Assembly (NCBI RefSeq): GCF_900111455.1
Contig: NZ_FOIE01000002.1
Location: 186,001-250,000 of the forward strand
DNA length: 64,000 bases
Reading direction: 5' to 3'
From: Geodermatophilus poikilotrophus
GTDB lineage: Bacteria; Actinomycetota; Actinomycetes; Mycobacteriales; Geodermatophilaceae
A program made the position numbers and the translations under genes. The notes beneath the pieces are model-generated. The model was not told the origin of the DNA, searched no databases, and worked only from the letters and a program-made list of their open reading frames with translations. Positions within the stretch are counted from its first letter, which is position 1. Every line of letters begins with the position of its first letter. This document shows, piece by piece, positions 53,593 through 64,000 of this stretch.

Positions 53593-54330
53593 TCAGTCGC
53601 GCGCCGGGGCGTCGCCCCCGGTGCCGCGGGTGCCGTCGAACTCGACGCCGCGCAGCGCCAGCACCACGCCGAGGACCCCGCCGCACACGATCGCCGAGTC
53701 GGCGACGTTGAAGACCGGGTAGAACTCGCCGTCCGGTGCGAACACCGAGATGAAGTCGACGACGCCGCCCCGCAGGAAGCCCGGCTCCCGGAAGACGCGG
53801 TCGACGAGGTTGCCGACCGCGCCGCCGAGCACCAGGCCGAGTGCGACGGCCCAGCCGGTGGCGAACAGCCGGCGGGCGGTGCGCACGATGACCACGGCGA
53901 CGGCGACCGCGATGAGCGTGAAGACGACGGTGAAGCCCTCGGCGAAGGAGAACGCGGCCCCGGTGTTGCGGGTGTGGGTCAGGTACAGCGCCCCGCCCAG
54001 CAACCGGATGTCCGCGCCGCGCTCGACGGTGGCGACGACGAGCAGCTTGGTGCCCAGGTCGAGGACGAGCACCACCAGCGCGAGCAGGAGCAGCAGCCGG
54101 GTGCGGGGACGGCGTGCCGGGGTGCCCCCGGAGGCCGCGACGGCGCCGTCCTGGGGGTCGCCCGGTCCGTCCGGGGCATCGCTGAGGCTGGGCAGGGAGG
54201 ACTCCTCGGTCGAGGGGACTGGCGGTGGCCGGCGCGGCCGGTGGGCGCCGTCCGCCCGACGATAGCGGCGGCCGGAACGAGCTCCTGACGCCGTCCGCCG
54301 CGACCCGCAACCCGGGACGGTGTGACTCAT
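53593..54330 (-). CDS. lspA: Signal peptidase II (lipoprotein)
   Basis: Membrane aspartyl protease that removes the signal peptide of diacylglyceryl-modified prolipoproteins made by Lgt. Four membrane segments; catalytic Asp residues in GNLVDRVFREPGFL and VFNVADSAIVCG. The N-terminus is uncertain. The only ATG/GTG/TTG in frame before the first membrane helix is the ATG at 54330, giving a 245-residue protein with an 80-residue disordered head. A CTG at 54193-54195 has GAGGAG 6 nt upstream and a TATCGT -10 box 64 nt away, giving 200 residues and a normal leader; I consider it at least as plausible. Confidence 0.9.
   Translation of the reverse strand: MSHTVPGCGSRRTASGARSGRRYRRADGAHRPRRPPPVPSTEESSLPSLSDAPDGPGDPQDGAVAASGGTPARRPRTRLLLLLALVVLVLDLGTKLLVVATVERGADIRLLGGALYLTHTRNTGAAFSFAEGFTVVFTLIAVAVAVVIVRTARRLFATGWAVALGLVLGGAVGNLVDRVFREPGFLRGGVVDFISVFAPDGEFYPVFNVADSAIVCGGVLGVVLALRGVEFDGTRGTGGDAPARD
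54259..54264 (-). promoter_or_regulatory. Possible lspA promoter
   Basis: TATCGT on the minus strand. If used, transcription starts near 54252, inside the longest lspA frame, which would exclude the ATG at 54330. Confidence 0.35.
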
Positions 54331-54435
54331 CTCATGGCGGGGTGCGAGGCATCTCACCACGGAGGGTGACATGTTCGAAGGCCCGCTGGTCGATGTTGGA
54401 GAGGCAGCACCCTCCCCCTGAGCCGGAAGGCCGTC

Positions 54436-55929
54436 GTGTCCACCGATCTCGCCCCAGCCACCGACCCCGACGTCGTGCTCGTGGGTGGCGGCGTCATGAG
54501 CGCGACGCTCGCGTCGCTGCTCGGCGTCGTCGCCCCGGACTGGAGCGTCACCGTCTTCGAGTCCGGACCTGCGGTGGCCGGCGAGAGCTCCGGGCCGTGG
54601 AACAACGCCGGGACCGGCCACGCGGCCCTCTGCGAGCTCAACTACACGCCCGCCGGCCCGGACGGCTCGGTCGACGTCACCAAGGCCGTGACGATCAACG
54701 AGCAGTTCGCCGTGTCGCGGCAGTTCTGGTCGCACCTGGTCCGCTCGGGGCTGACCGGGTCGCCCAAGGACTTCATCACCCCCGTCCCGCACGTCAGCTT
54801 CGTGACCGGCGAGGCCGGCCGCTCCTACATGCGCACCCGCCACGCGGCGATGTCCGCGCAGCCGGTGTTCGAGGGCCTGGAGCACACCGACGACCCCGCC
54901 GTGCTGGCCGAGTGGGTGCCGCTGGTGATGGCCGGCCGCCCGGTCGACCAGGTGGTCGCCGCGACCCGCTCGGCCGCGGGCACCGACGTCGACTTCGGGT
55001 CGCTGACCCGGCTGCTGTTCGGTGCCGCCGAGGACCGCGGTGTGCACGTGCACGTCAACCAGCGGGTCACCGACGTCGGGCGCCGGGACGACGGCCGCTG
55101 GTCGGTGACCGTGCGCGACACCGTCAGCGGTGAGGAGCGCACCGTCCGCACCCGGTTCCTGTTCGTCGGGGCCGGCGGCGGCGCACTGCCGCTGCTGCAG
55201 AAGGCCGCCATCCCCGAGATCCGCGGCTTCGGCGGCTTCCCGGTGAGCGGCATGTTCCTGCGCACCAACTCGCCCGAGCTGGTCTCCGCGCACCAGGCGA
55301 AGGTCTACGGCCAGGCCGCCGTCGGCGCTCCGCCCATGTCGGTGCCGCACCTGGACCTGCGCCTCATCGACGGCGACCACTCGCTGCTGTTCGGCCCGTA
55401 CGCCGGCTTCTCGCCGAAGTTCCTCAAGGCCGGCTCGGTCTTCGACCTGCCGCTGAGCGTCAAGGCGAACAACCTGGGCTCGATGCTGGGCGTGGCCCGC
55501 ACCGAGCTGGCGCTGACCCGCTACCTGATCGGCGAGCTGCTCCAGTCGCGCCGGGCCCGGCACGAGACGCTCACCGCCTTCGTGCCGCTGGCCGAGCAGG
55601 CGGACTGGGACATGATCACCGCCGGCCAGCGGGTCCAGGTGATCAAGCGCGACCCGGCGACCGGGCGCGGTGTGCTGCAGTTCGGCACCGAGCTGGTCGT
55701 CGGCGGGGAGGGGACCATCGCCGGCCTGCTCGGCGCCTCCCCCGGCGCGTCGACGGCGGTCTCGGCGATGCTCACCGTGCTCGAGCGCTGCTTCCCCGAC
55801 CGGATCGCCGCGTGGCGCCCGACGCTGCAGGAGGCGATCCCCTCCTACGGCCGCCGGCTCAACGACGACCCGGCGCTGCTGGCCGAGGTCCGCGCCGAGA
55901 CGATGCAGACCCTGGAGCTCAACGGCTGA
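54436..55929 (+). CDS. mqo: Malate:quinone oxidoreductase
   Basis: Membrane-associated FAD enzyme of the citric acid cycle, oxidising malate to oxaloacetate and reducing quinone. 497 residues, standard length. FAD motif VVLVGGGVMSATLASLLG, WNNAGTGHAALCELNYTP, KFLKAGSVFDLPLSVK, and the closing SPGASTAVSAMLTVLERC with IPSYGRRLNDDP are typical of Mqo. GTG 54436 is the first start in frame. Upstream, CATCTCA occurs at two places 22 bp apart (54327-54360) with no recognised role. Confidence 0.97.
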   Translation: MSTDLAPATDPDVVLVGGGVMSATLASLLGVVAPDWSVTVFESGPAVAGESSGPWNNAGTGHAALCELNYTPAGPDGSVDVTKAVTINEQFAVSRQFWSHLVRSGLTGSPKDFITPVPHVSFVTGEAGRSYMRTRHAAMSAQPVFEGLEHTDDPAVLAEWVPLVMAGRPVDQVVAATRSAAGTDVDFGSLTRLLFGAAEDRGVHVHVNQRVTDVGRRDDGRWSVTVRDTVSGEERTVRTRFLFVGAGGGALPLLQKAAIPEIRGFGGFPVSGMFLRTNSPELVSAHQAKVYGQAAVGAPPMSVPHLDLRLIDGDHSLLFGPYAGFSPKFLKAGSVFDLPLSVKANNLGSMLGVARTELALTRYLIGELLQSRRARHETLTAFVPLAEQADWDMITAGQRVQVIKRDPATGRGVLQFGTELVVGGEGTIAGLLGASPGASTAVSAMLTVLERCFPDRIAAWRPTLQEAIPSYGRRLNDDPALLAEVRAETMQTLELNG

Positions 55930-55986
55930 GCCGTCCGTCGTGGGGGGCGCGACGGCGGCCGGGGACGGCACCTGGCCGGGGGTGGA

Positions 55987-56019
55987 CCGGTCGCGGGGCC
56001 CGGGGGGTCCCCCGACCGG
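55987..56019 (+). terminator. Terminator of mqo
   Basis: CCGGTCGCGGGG pairs with CCCCCGACCGG across a G-rich loop (one base missing), 57 nt after the mqo stop. Confidence 0.5.
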
Positions 56020-56035
56020 GACACGGGCAGCGGCC

Positions 56036-56090
56036 GGCCCCTGCAGGGTCCCGCCGCGAGCCTGCGAGTGGCGGGGGGCGGGGGTCCTCC
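56036..56090 (-). repeat. Dispersed palindromic repeat, copy 8
   Basis: Reverse orientation, directly after the antiporter stop (TGAAGGAGGACC). Inner arms CCCGCCGC (56050-56057) and GTGGCGGG (56068-56075) pair with one mismatch; core GAGCCTGCGA. Confidence 0.75.
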
Positions 56091-56091
56091 T

Positions 56092-57603
56092 TCAGTCCGC
56101 TCCCGAGGCGGCGCCGGACTCGCCGCGCCAGGTGGCCAGCCGGCCCGCCCGGCTGACCGCGCGCAGCCGCCGCTCGGCCTCCGCCCGCGATCCGCGCGCG
56201 GACACCAGCAGGGCCTGGTCGCCGCGCATGAGCCGGGTCGTCGGGCCGGGCACGAACGACCGGCCGTCCCGCACGATGAGCACCACCGCGGCGTCCTCGG
56301 GCAGCCGCAGCTCCGGCAGGTAGACACCGTGCAGCCGGGATCCCTCCGGCACGGTCAGCTGCATCAGCTCGGCGTCCAGCTCCTCCAGGGGCGCAGCCTC
56401 GACCTGCACGTCACGGGGCGTGACGGGGGTGGCGATCCGCAGGCGCCGCGCGAGCCACGGTAGCGACCAGCCCTGGACGATCGTGAAGACGACGACCAGC
56501 ACGAACACCGTGTCGAAGACGGTCGTCGCCCCGGGGACCTGCGCGGTCAGCGGGATGATGGCCGCGACGATGGGCACCGCTCCGCGCAGCCCCGCCCAGG
56601 AGATGAACACCTGCTGCCCCCACGGGAACCGGAACCACACCAGGCTGGCCACCACCGACAGCGGCCGGGCGAGCAGCAGCAGCGCGGCCCCCACCACGAG
56701 CGCCGGCCCGATGGCGTCGGACAACCGGCCGGGCGACACGAGCAGACCGAGCAGGACGAAGAGGCCGATCTGCGCCAGCGAGGCCATGCCCTCGGCGAAC
56801 CCGATGCTGGCCGACCGGTGCGGCAGCGTGGCGTTGCCCAGCACCAGGCCGCAGAGGTAGACGGCGACGAAGCCCGACGTGTGCGCCAATGACGCCGATG
56901 AGTAGGCGAGCACGCAGAGCGCCAGGGTCGCCAGGGGGTAGAAGCCGGCCACGGGGAGCGCCACCCGGCGCAGCAGCGCGGCGCCCCCGAAGCCGATCCC
57001 GACCCCGATGACGGCGCCTCCGGCGAGCTCGGCAGCCACCACCAGGCCGACCAGCCACCACGGCTGCGTGGTCGCTCCGGTGAGCGACTCGGCCAGCACG
57101 GTCACGAGCAGGATGACCGGGGCGTCGTTGAGGCCGCTCTCGGCCTCGAGGGAGGCGGCCATCCGCCGCGGGAGGGGCAGCCGCCGCAGGGTCGCGAAGA
57201 CGGCGGCGGCGTCGGTCGAGCTGATGACCGCGGCCAGCAGGAGGGCGAAGCCCCACTCGTAGCCGAGGACCAGGACGCCGACGGCGGCAGTCACCCCCAC
57301 GCTGACCGCGACTCCGATGGTGGACAGCGCGACCCCCGGTCCGATCGCGCGGCGGACGTCGCCCCACCGGGTCGTCAGGCCGCCCTCGGCCAGGATGACG
57401 ACGAGGGCGGCGTACGCCAGCGTGTGGGTGAGGCGGTAGTCCTCGAACTGGACGCCGAGGCCGCTCTCGCCGATGGCCACTCCGAGGGCGAGGTACAGCA
57501 GCAGGCTGGGCAGTCCCAGCCGATCCGCCAGGCGGAGCGCCACGGCCGCCACGAGGACGACGACCGCGCCCGCGGCGAGCGCGACGGTGACCGTCGTGTT
57601 CAC
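56092..57603 (-). CDS. K+/H+ antiporter (CPA1/NhaP2 type) with RCK-C domain
   Basis: 503 residues. Residues 1-385 are a 12-13 helix cation/proton antiporter: SSTDAAAVFATLRRLPLP, ESGLNDAPVILLV (the Asn-Asp pair of electroneutral CPA1 exchangers), FISWAGLRGAVPIVAAI. Residues about 410-490 form a TrkA-C/RCK-C domain (LMQLTVPEGSRLHGV, VVLIVRDGRSFVPG, RLMRGDQALLVSARG), which binds a regulatory ligand. The combination fits NhaP2/CvrA-like potassium/proton antiporters. GTG 57603. Divergent from ileS with 130 bp between. Confidence 0.92.
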   Translation of the reverse strand: MNTTVTVALAAGAVVVLVAAVALRLADRLGLPSLLLYLALGVAIGESGLGVQFEDYRLTHTLAYAALVVILAEGGLTTRWGDVRRAIGPGVALSTIGVAVSVGVTAAVGVLVLGYEWGFALLLAAVISSTDAAAVFATLRRLPLPRRMAASLEAESGLNDAPVILLVTVLAESLTGATTQPWWLVGLVVAAELAGGAVIGVGIGFGGAALLRRVALPVAGFYPLATLALCVLAYSSASLAHTSGFVAVYLCGLVLGNATLPHRSASIGFAEGMASLAQIGLFVLLGLLVSPGRLSDAIGPALVVGAALLLLARPLSVVASLVWFRFPWGQQVFISWAGLRGAVPIVAAIIPLTAQVPGATTVFDTVFVLVVVFTIVQGWSLPWLARRLRIATPVTPRDVQVEAAPLEELDAELMQLTVPEGSRLHGVYLPELRLPEDAAVVLIVRDGRSFVPGPTTRLMRGDQALLVSARGSRAEAERRLRAVSRAGRLATWRGESGAASGAD

Positions 57604-57733
57604 CGCGCGCCCCTGTCCACCTCGGCAGTCTCCCGTACGCCGAGGCCAGCGCCGTCCGGCGACCCGGCCGCGGCCGGCCGGCGCCGGGGGGACGGCGTCC
57701 GGACCGGGTGGCGGGCTCGGGGATGATGGAGGG

Positions 57734-60904
<3,171 letters not shown>

Positions 60905-60915
60905 CGTCCTGGGAC

Positions 60916-60972
60916 GGCCCCGTCCCGGGCCCCGCCTGAGCTCGCGGAGGCTCGGGAGGACGGGGTCCTCCC
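60916..60972 (-). repeat. Dispersed palindromic repeat, copy 9
   Basis: Arms CCCCGTCC (60918-60925) and GGACGGGG (60958-60965), core CCTGAGCTCGCGGAGGCTCG. Between the converging ends of ileS and the 60973 gene. Confidence 0.8.
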
Positions 60973-61758
60973 TCAGTTGCCGCGGGCGGCCCGCCGCCGG
61001 GACCGCTCGATCCCGGCGAGGTGCCGCACCGGGCGGCAGGTGCCGCACGGCGTGAAGCCGTCGGCGCGGGCCTCGACCATCGGCAGCCCGATGTCCTCCC
61101 GGCCCTCGAGGTGCGGGCAGCCGGGCAGGTGGTAGCGCGGGTGCTCGTCGACGACCAGCACCTCGTCGGCCAGGTCGACCACGAGCAGCAGGTCGGTGAC
61201 CTCGACGTCCTCCTCACCGGGCTCCCCCGTCGTCGCGTCCGCGGGGCTCTCGCGGGGCTCGTGGGCGCCGCGACGCGCGGGGATGTGCTCGTCGGCGTGA
61301 CCGTTGGCCGCTGCGGTGGTCGGCGGGACGGTGGTGGGCGGCTCCTCGACGGACCGCTCCTGCTCGGGCTCGGGTCCGCGCTCCGGTGTCCGCAGTGCCG
61401 TCGCACCGGCCGGCTCGGGCGCGGCCTCCGGCGTCCGGACTGCGGTCGCGCCGGCCGGTGCGGCGGCGGCGGGCTCGGGGTCCACGACCGGCTGCGGCGG
61501 GGTACGGGGCGCCTCGGGCGGCGGCGTGTCGGTCGCCGCGACCGACGTCGTCGTCCCCGCTCCGGACGCGGACTCCGCCGCGCGCCGGTCGGGGTCGCCG
61601 GCCTCACGGGCCGTCCGCAGCCGGGCCACCACCAGCAGGACGGCAGCGAGCCCGCACGCCGCCACGCACCCCCAGTAGAGGGCGACGAGGCCGGTGACGA
61701 TGCCGCCGACGAACAGTCCCAGGCCCAGCAGGACCAGCAGACCCGCAGCCAGGATCAC
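60973..61758 (-). CDS. Membrane-anchored protein with C-terminal His/Cys metal-site motif
   Basis: 261 residues, no named family recognised. Two membrane helices at residues 1-22 and 24-46 (ILAAGLLVLLGLGLFVGG; WGCVAACGLAAVLLVVA). Then a ~150-residue disordered acidic Pro/Ala region with an internal repeat, PAGATAVRTPE and PAGATALRTPE. From about 190: VTDLLLVVDLADEVLVVDEHP, then H210 and C214 (YHLPGCPHL) and C238, C241 (GFTPCGTCRPVRHL), an arrangement like the metal-binding end of Ada-type and thermonuclease-associated domains. GTG 61758 follows TACAGT by 6 nt. It lies between ileS and wag31. Confidence 0.75.
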   Translation of the reverse strand: MILAAGLLVLLGLGLFVGGIVTGLVALYWGCVAACGLAAVLLVVARLRTAREAGDPDRRAAESASGAGTTTSVAATDTPPPEAPRTPPQPVVDPEPAAAAPAGATAVRTPEAAPEPAGATALRTPERGPEPEQERSVEEPPTTVPPTTAAANGHADEHIPARRGAHEPRESPADATTGEPGEEDVEVTDLLLVVDLADEVLVVDEHPRYHLPGCPHLEGREDIGLPMVEARADGFTPCGTCRPVRHLAGIERSRRRAARGN

Positions 61759-61764
61759 CCGCCG

Positions 61765-61770
61765 ACTGTA
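61765..61770 (-). promoter_or_regulatory. Leaderless promoter of the 60973-61758 gene
   Basis: TACAGT on the minus strand, 6 nt before the GTG. Confidence 0.5.
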
Positions 61771-61814
61771 GCCGGGACCACAGCCGTCGACGCCTCCACG
61801 GGCCGGGAACGCGA

Positions 61815-61846
61815 CAGGGCCCCCGGACGGGTGTCCGGGGGCCCTG
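61815..61846 (-). terminator. Terminator downstream of wag31/divIVA
   Basis: Perfect 14-bp inverted repeat CAGGGCCCCCGGAC (61815-61828) and GTCCGGGGGCCCTG (61833-61846) with loop GGGT, about 60 nt after the stop and directly behind repeat copy 10. Confidence 0.85.
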
Positions 61847-61850
61847 CGGC

Positions 61851-61906
61851 GGCCCCGTCCCGGGTCCCGCCCTGAACCTGCGAGGGTGGGGGGACGGAGT
61901 CCTTGC
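61851..61906 (-). repeat. Dispersed palindromic repeat, copy 10
   Basis: Reverse orientation, against the wag31 stop. Arms CCCCGTCC (61853-61860) and GGACGGAG (61892-61899) pair at 7 of 8; core CCTGAACCTGCGAGGGTGG. Confidence 0.75.
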
Positions 61907-62635
61907 TCAGGCGCTGGCGTGCTGGTTCTGCCGGCTGTTCGACGCCGGCTCAGCCGAGCCGCGGCTGTCGAGGTCGCGCAGGTGCGACTCGAGGTAGGAG
62001 CGCAGCCGGGTGCGGTACTCGCGCTCGAAGGTGCGCAGCTCCTCGATCTTGCGCTCCAGGCTGCTGCGCTTCTCCTCCAGCGAGCCCATGACCTCGGCGT
62101 GGCGGCGCTCGGCGTCCTGGTCGAGGGCGGCGGCCTTGGCGCGGGCCTCGCGCTCCATCGTGTCGGCGCGGGTGCGCGCGTCACCGACCATCGAGTCCGC
62201 GCGCATCTTGGCCTCGCTGACCATCTGCTCGCTCTTGGCCCGCGCCTCGCTGACCATGCGCTCGCTGTTGGTCTTGGCCGAGACGACCATCTGGTCGGCC
62301 TGCGCCTTGGCCTCGTTGACGTACTTGTCGGCGGTCTCGGTCGCCAGTGCCAGCATCCGCGACGCGCGGGCGCTGTCGTCCTCGCGCACGGGCGCCGGCG
62401 GGGGCGGCGGCGCGGCGACGGGCGCGGGCGCCGGGGGCTCCGGCACCTCGACGGCGCGTGGGGTGCGGCCGGTCGCAGAGCCCGAGCGCAGCTCGTTGTT
62501 CTCCTCGATCAGCCGGGCCAGCTCGGCCTCCACCACGTCGAGGAACGCATCCACCTCGTCCTCGTCGTAGCCCCGCTTCCCGATCGGCGGCTTCTTGAAG
62601 ACGACGTTGTGCACGTCGGCAGGCGTGAGTGGCAT
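61907..62635 (-). CDS. wag31: Cell division protein DivIVA/Wag31
   Basis: Coiled-coil scaffold that marks the cell poles and septum and directs polar growth in actinobacteria. 242 residues. [19 protein letters not shown] and [20 protein letters not shown] form the conserved membrane-binding N-terminal domain; a Pro/Ala-rich linker ([15 protein letters not shown]) separates it from a long coiled coil (heptad-like [32 protein letters not shown]) up to about 230. ATG 62635 has GAGGTG 6 nt upstream; the GTG at 62644 lies within that site and is rejected. Part of the cluster sepF-yggT-wag31. Confidence 0.95.
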   Translation of the reverse strand: MPLTPADVHNVVFKKPPIGKRGYDEDEVDAFLDVVEAELARLIEENNELRSGSATGRTPRAVEVPEPPAPAPVAAPPPPPAPVREDDSARASRMLALATETADKYVNEAKAQADQMVVSAKTNSERMVSEARAKSEQMVSEAKMRADSMVGDARTRADTMEREARAKAAALDQDAERRHAEVMGSLEEKRSSLERKIEELRTFEREYRTRLRSYLESHLRDLDSRGSAEPASNSRQNQHASA

Positions 62636-62738
62636 CGACTTCACCTCGGGTCGGACAACGGGGACAGGGACGACGGCGGACGGGCGGCGGACGGCCCCGG
62701 CCGGCCACCGGGACCCCCGCCCCTGGTGGGGACAGCGG

Positions 62739-63038
62739 TCACGCGGCGGCGATCGCGAGGCTGTTCACGATGCCACGCAGGATGTACACGGCGATCAGGA
62801 GCACCATAAACGCGAGGTCCAGGCGGATCGACCCCAGGTTCAGGGGCGGGATCACCTTCCGGATCGCCTTGAGCGGCGGATCCGTCGTGGCGTACACGAC
62901 CTCCAGACCCGCCGCCACCAGCCCCGACGGACGCCAGCTGCGCGCCAGGACCATCACCCAGTCGACGACGAACCGTGCGAAGAGCAGCACGAGGAAGACG
63001 AGCAGGACCGACGAGAGGATGTTCCAGAAGAGTGCCAC
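62739..63038 (-). CDS. YggT family membrane protein
   Basis: 99 residues with two membrane regions, [19 protein letters not shown] (about 10-28) and [18 protein letters not shown] (about 77-95), separated by [18 protein letters not shown], the conserved YggT loop with the DPP motif. Function is not settled; the gene recurs beside sepF and divIVA in division clusters. GTG 63038 with GAGGACC just upstream gives the usual size; the longer frame from 63113 adds a Pro/Thr-rich piece that is not typical. Confidence 0.9.
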   Translation of the reverse strand: MALFWNILSSVLLVFLVLLFARFVVDWVMVLARSWRPSGLVAAGLEVVYATTDPPLKAIRKVIPPLNLGSIRLDLAFMVLLIAVYILRGIVNSLAIAAA

Positions 63039-63084
63039 GGTCCTCGCTCGTCCCAGGGCACCCGGGGTGCCGGTCGGTCCTGTG

Positions 63085-63882
63085 TCAGGCCTCGGGACGG
63101 GCTGCGAAACCACCCTCGCGGATCCGCGCCTTGTCCTCGGCCGTCACGTCGACGTCCTGCGGGCTCAGCAGGAACACCTTGTTCGTGACGCGCTCGATGC
63201 TACCGCGCAGCCCGAACGACAGACCTGCAGCGAAGTCCACGAGCCGCTTGGCGTCGGCGTCGTCCATCTCGGTGAGGTTCATGATCACCGGCTTGCCGTC
63301 GCGGAAGCTCTCGCCGATCTGGCGCGCCTCGTTGTAGGTGCGCGGGTGCAGCGTGGTGATCCGGTACGGCTGGGGCGCCGGGGCGGGCGCCGGCTCCGGC
63401 TCCGGCGCGACCGCGACCGGCTCACGGACGGCGAGGCCGGCGGCCCCCACGGGACCGGACACGGCGGTCGCCGGGCTGGGCACCGACCCGGCACCGGCCA
63501 GTCCACCGAGGCGGGCGGCGCTGGAGCCACCGGGACTGGGCGCCAGGCCGAGGTTGCGGTTGGCGGCGGGGCGGCGGGGCAGCGCCAGCGGCTCGGGGTC
63601 CGGCGCCGGCGGCAGGTCGGCCGGGAGGTCGGCGAAGCGGTCGTCGGCCCGGTAGGCGCCGTCGCGGTAGCCGTCACCCCGGTAGTCGGAGTCGTAGCGC
63701 TCCCCGACGTCGTAGCGGTCGTCGTAGCCCTCCTCGGCGGCGTACCGCGAGTACCGGCGCTCCTCGAGGCGGTCGTAGCGGTCGGCGTCCCCATCGCGGG
63801 CGTCGTACCGGCCGTAGGCCCGGGCGTCGTCGTCCTCCACCAGCCCGAGGTAGATGCCCATCTTCCGCATGGCTCCGGCCAT
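63085..63882 (-). CDS. sepF: Cell division protein SepF
   Basis: Membrane-binding protein that tethers FtsZ to the membrane; essential in actinobacteria lacking FtsA. 265 residues. [13 protein letters not shown] is the N-terminal membrane-targeting helix; residues 20-80 are Tyr/Asp/Arg-rich ([17 protein letters not shown]), followed by a Pro/Ala linker; residues about 170-255 are the SepF core ([60 protein letters not shown]). ATG 63882; TAGCCT at 63964-63969 may be its -10 box. ftsZ and its neighbours should follow beyond the right edge. Confidence 0.96.
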   Translation of the reverse strand: MAGAMRKMGIYLGLVEDDDARAYGRYDARDGDADRYDRLEERRYSRYAAEEGYDDRYDVGERYDSDYRGDGYRDGAYRADDRFADLPADLPPAPDPEPLALPRRPAANRNLGLAPSPGGSSAARLGGLAGAGSVPSPATAVSGPVGAAGLAVREPVAVAPEPEPAPAPAPQPYRITTLHPRTYNEARQIGESFRDGKPVIMNLTEMDDADAKRLVDFAAGLSFGLRGSIERVTNKVFLLSPQDVDVTAEDKARIREGGFAARPEA

Positions 63883-64000
63883 CAGCCCTGCCCCTCTTCG
63901 TCCGCGCGCGTGGTCACCCGGGCTGCTGGGACCCGTGTGACTGGTGTGACTCGTCCTGTCCGGAGGCTAGGGGCCGCGTCCCGAACAGCGCGGTTCCGAC

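Noticed and set aside
57604-57733. Possible T-box riboswitch before ileS
   Set aside because: Only GGGTGGC resembles the T-box core; the ACCGCG half, an AUC specifier loop and an anti-sequestor pairing are not found, and the start looks near-leaderless.

Overview
This is about 64 kb of very GC-rich DNA with GTG starts, four-base ATGA/GTGA gene overlaps and leaderless promoters. The gene set (PriA-type hisA, mycothiol-era TIGR03085 protein, Wag31/SepF, PdtaR, type-2 IleRS) points to a high-GC actinobacterium. Gene order and composition suggest a Geodermatophilaceae-like organism (Blastococcus, Geodermatophilus, Modestobacter), which is an inference only. The window is chromosomal core; I see no phage, plasmid, CRISPR or insertion sequence.

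Layout. 1-9.4 kb: 5' part of polA, a hotdog thioesterase, a GNAT, a branched-chain amino acid type ABC uptake operon (livHMGF) facing its lipoprotein binding protein, and the ANTAR regulator pdtaR. 9.4-12.3 kb: an unusual short-variable-arm tRNA with a CAA anticodon and a duplicated 3' half, then an aromatic amino acid decarboxylase and tesB. 12.3-27 kb: pyk, gltD-gltB, lgt, then trpA-trpB-trpC, the Trp-associated membrane protein, trpE and hisI, all on the minus strand. 27-45.7 kb: the histidine operon read backwards (hisD-hisC-hisB-small membrane protein-hisH-priA-Rid-hisF-hisI), split in three places by unrelated gene blocks: a DUF222/HNH endonuclease; a nitroreductase/SDR/molybdopterin-oxidoreductase set; and a heterodimeric ABC exporter with small membrane proteins and an FAD dehydrogenase. 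45.8-57.6 kb: LON-domain protein, dnaE, GNAT, CAAX-type protease, rluD-like synthase, lspA, mqo and a K+/H+ antiporter. 57.7-64 kb: ileS, a membrane-tethered protein with a Cys/His metal site, then the end of the cell-division cluster (wag31/divIVA, yggT, sepF).

How the genes connect. TrpE/C/B/A are present but no trpD or trpF; PriA (HisA) would supply the TrpF step, as known in actinobacteria. GltBD supplies glutamate to these amino acid pathways. Lgt and LspA are the first two enzymes of lipoprotein maturation, and the window encodes one clear lipoprotein client (the solute-binding protein at 7243-8586).

Most notable observations: (1) the solute-binding lipoprotein looks circularly permuted relative to the LivJ family; (2) a dispersed ~58-bp palindromic repeat, at least ten copies, sits mostly at gene 3' ends, and its stem arms differ between copies yet stay self-complementary; (3) a class-I-shaped tRNA carries a leucine CAA anticodon and a 41-bp 3'-end duplication; (4) a 76-bp tandem duplication with palindromes forms a leader before an FAD dehydrogenase; (5) the histidine operon is interrupted by three cassettes.
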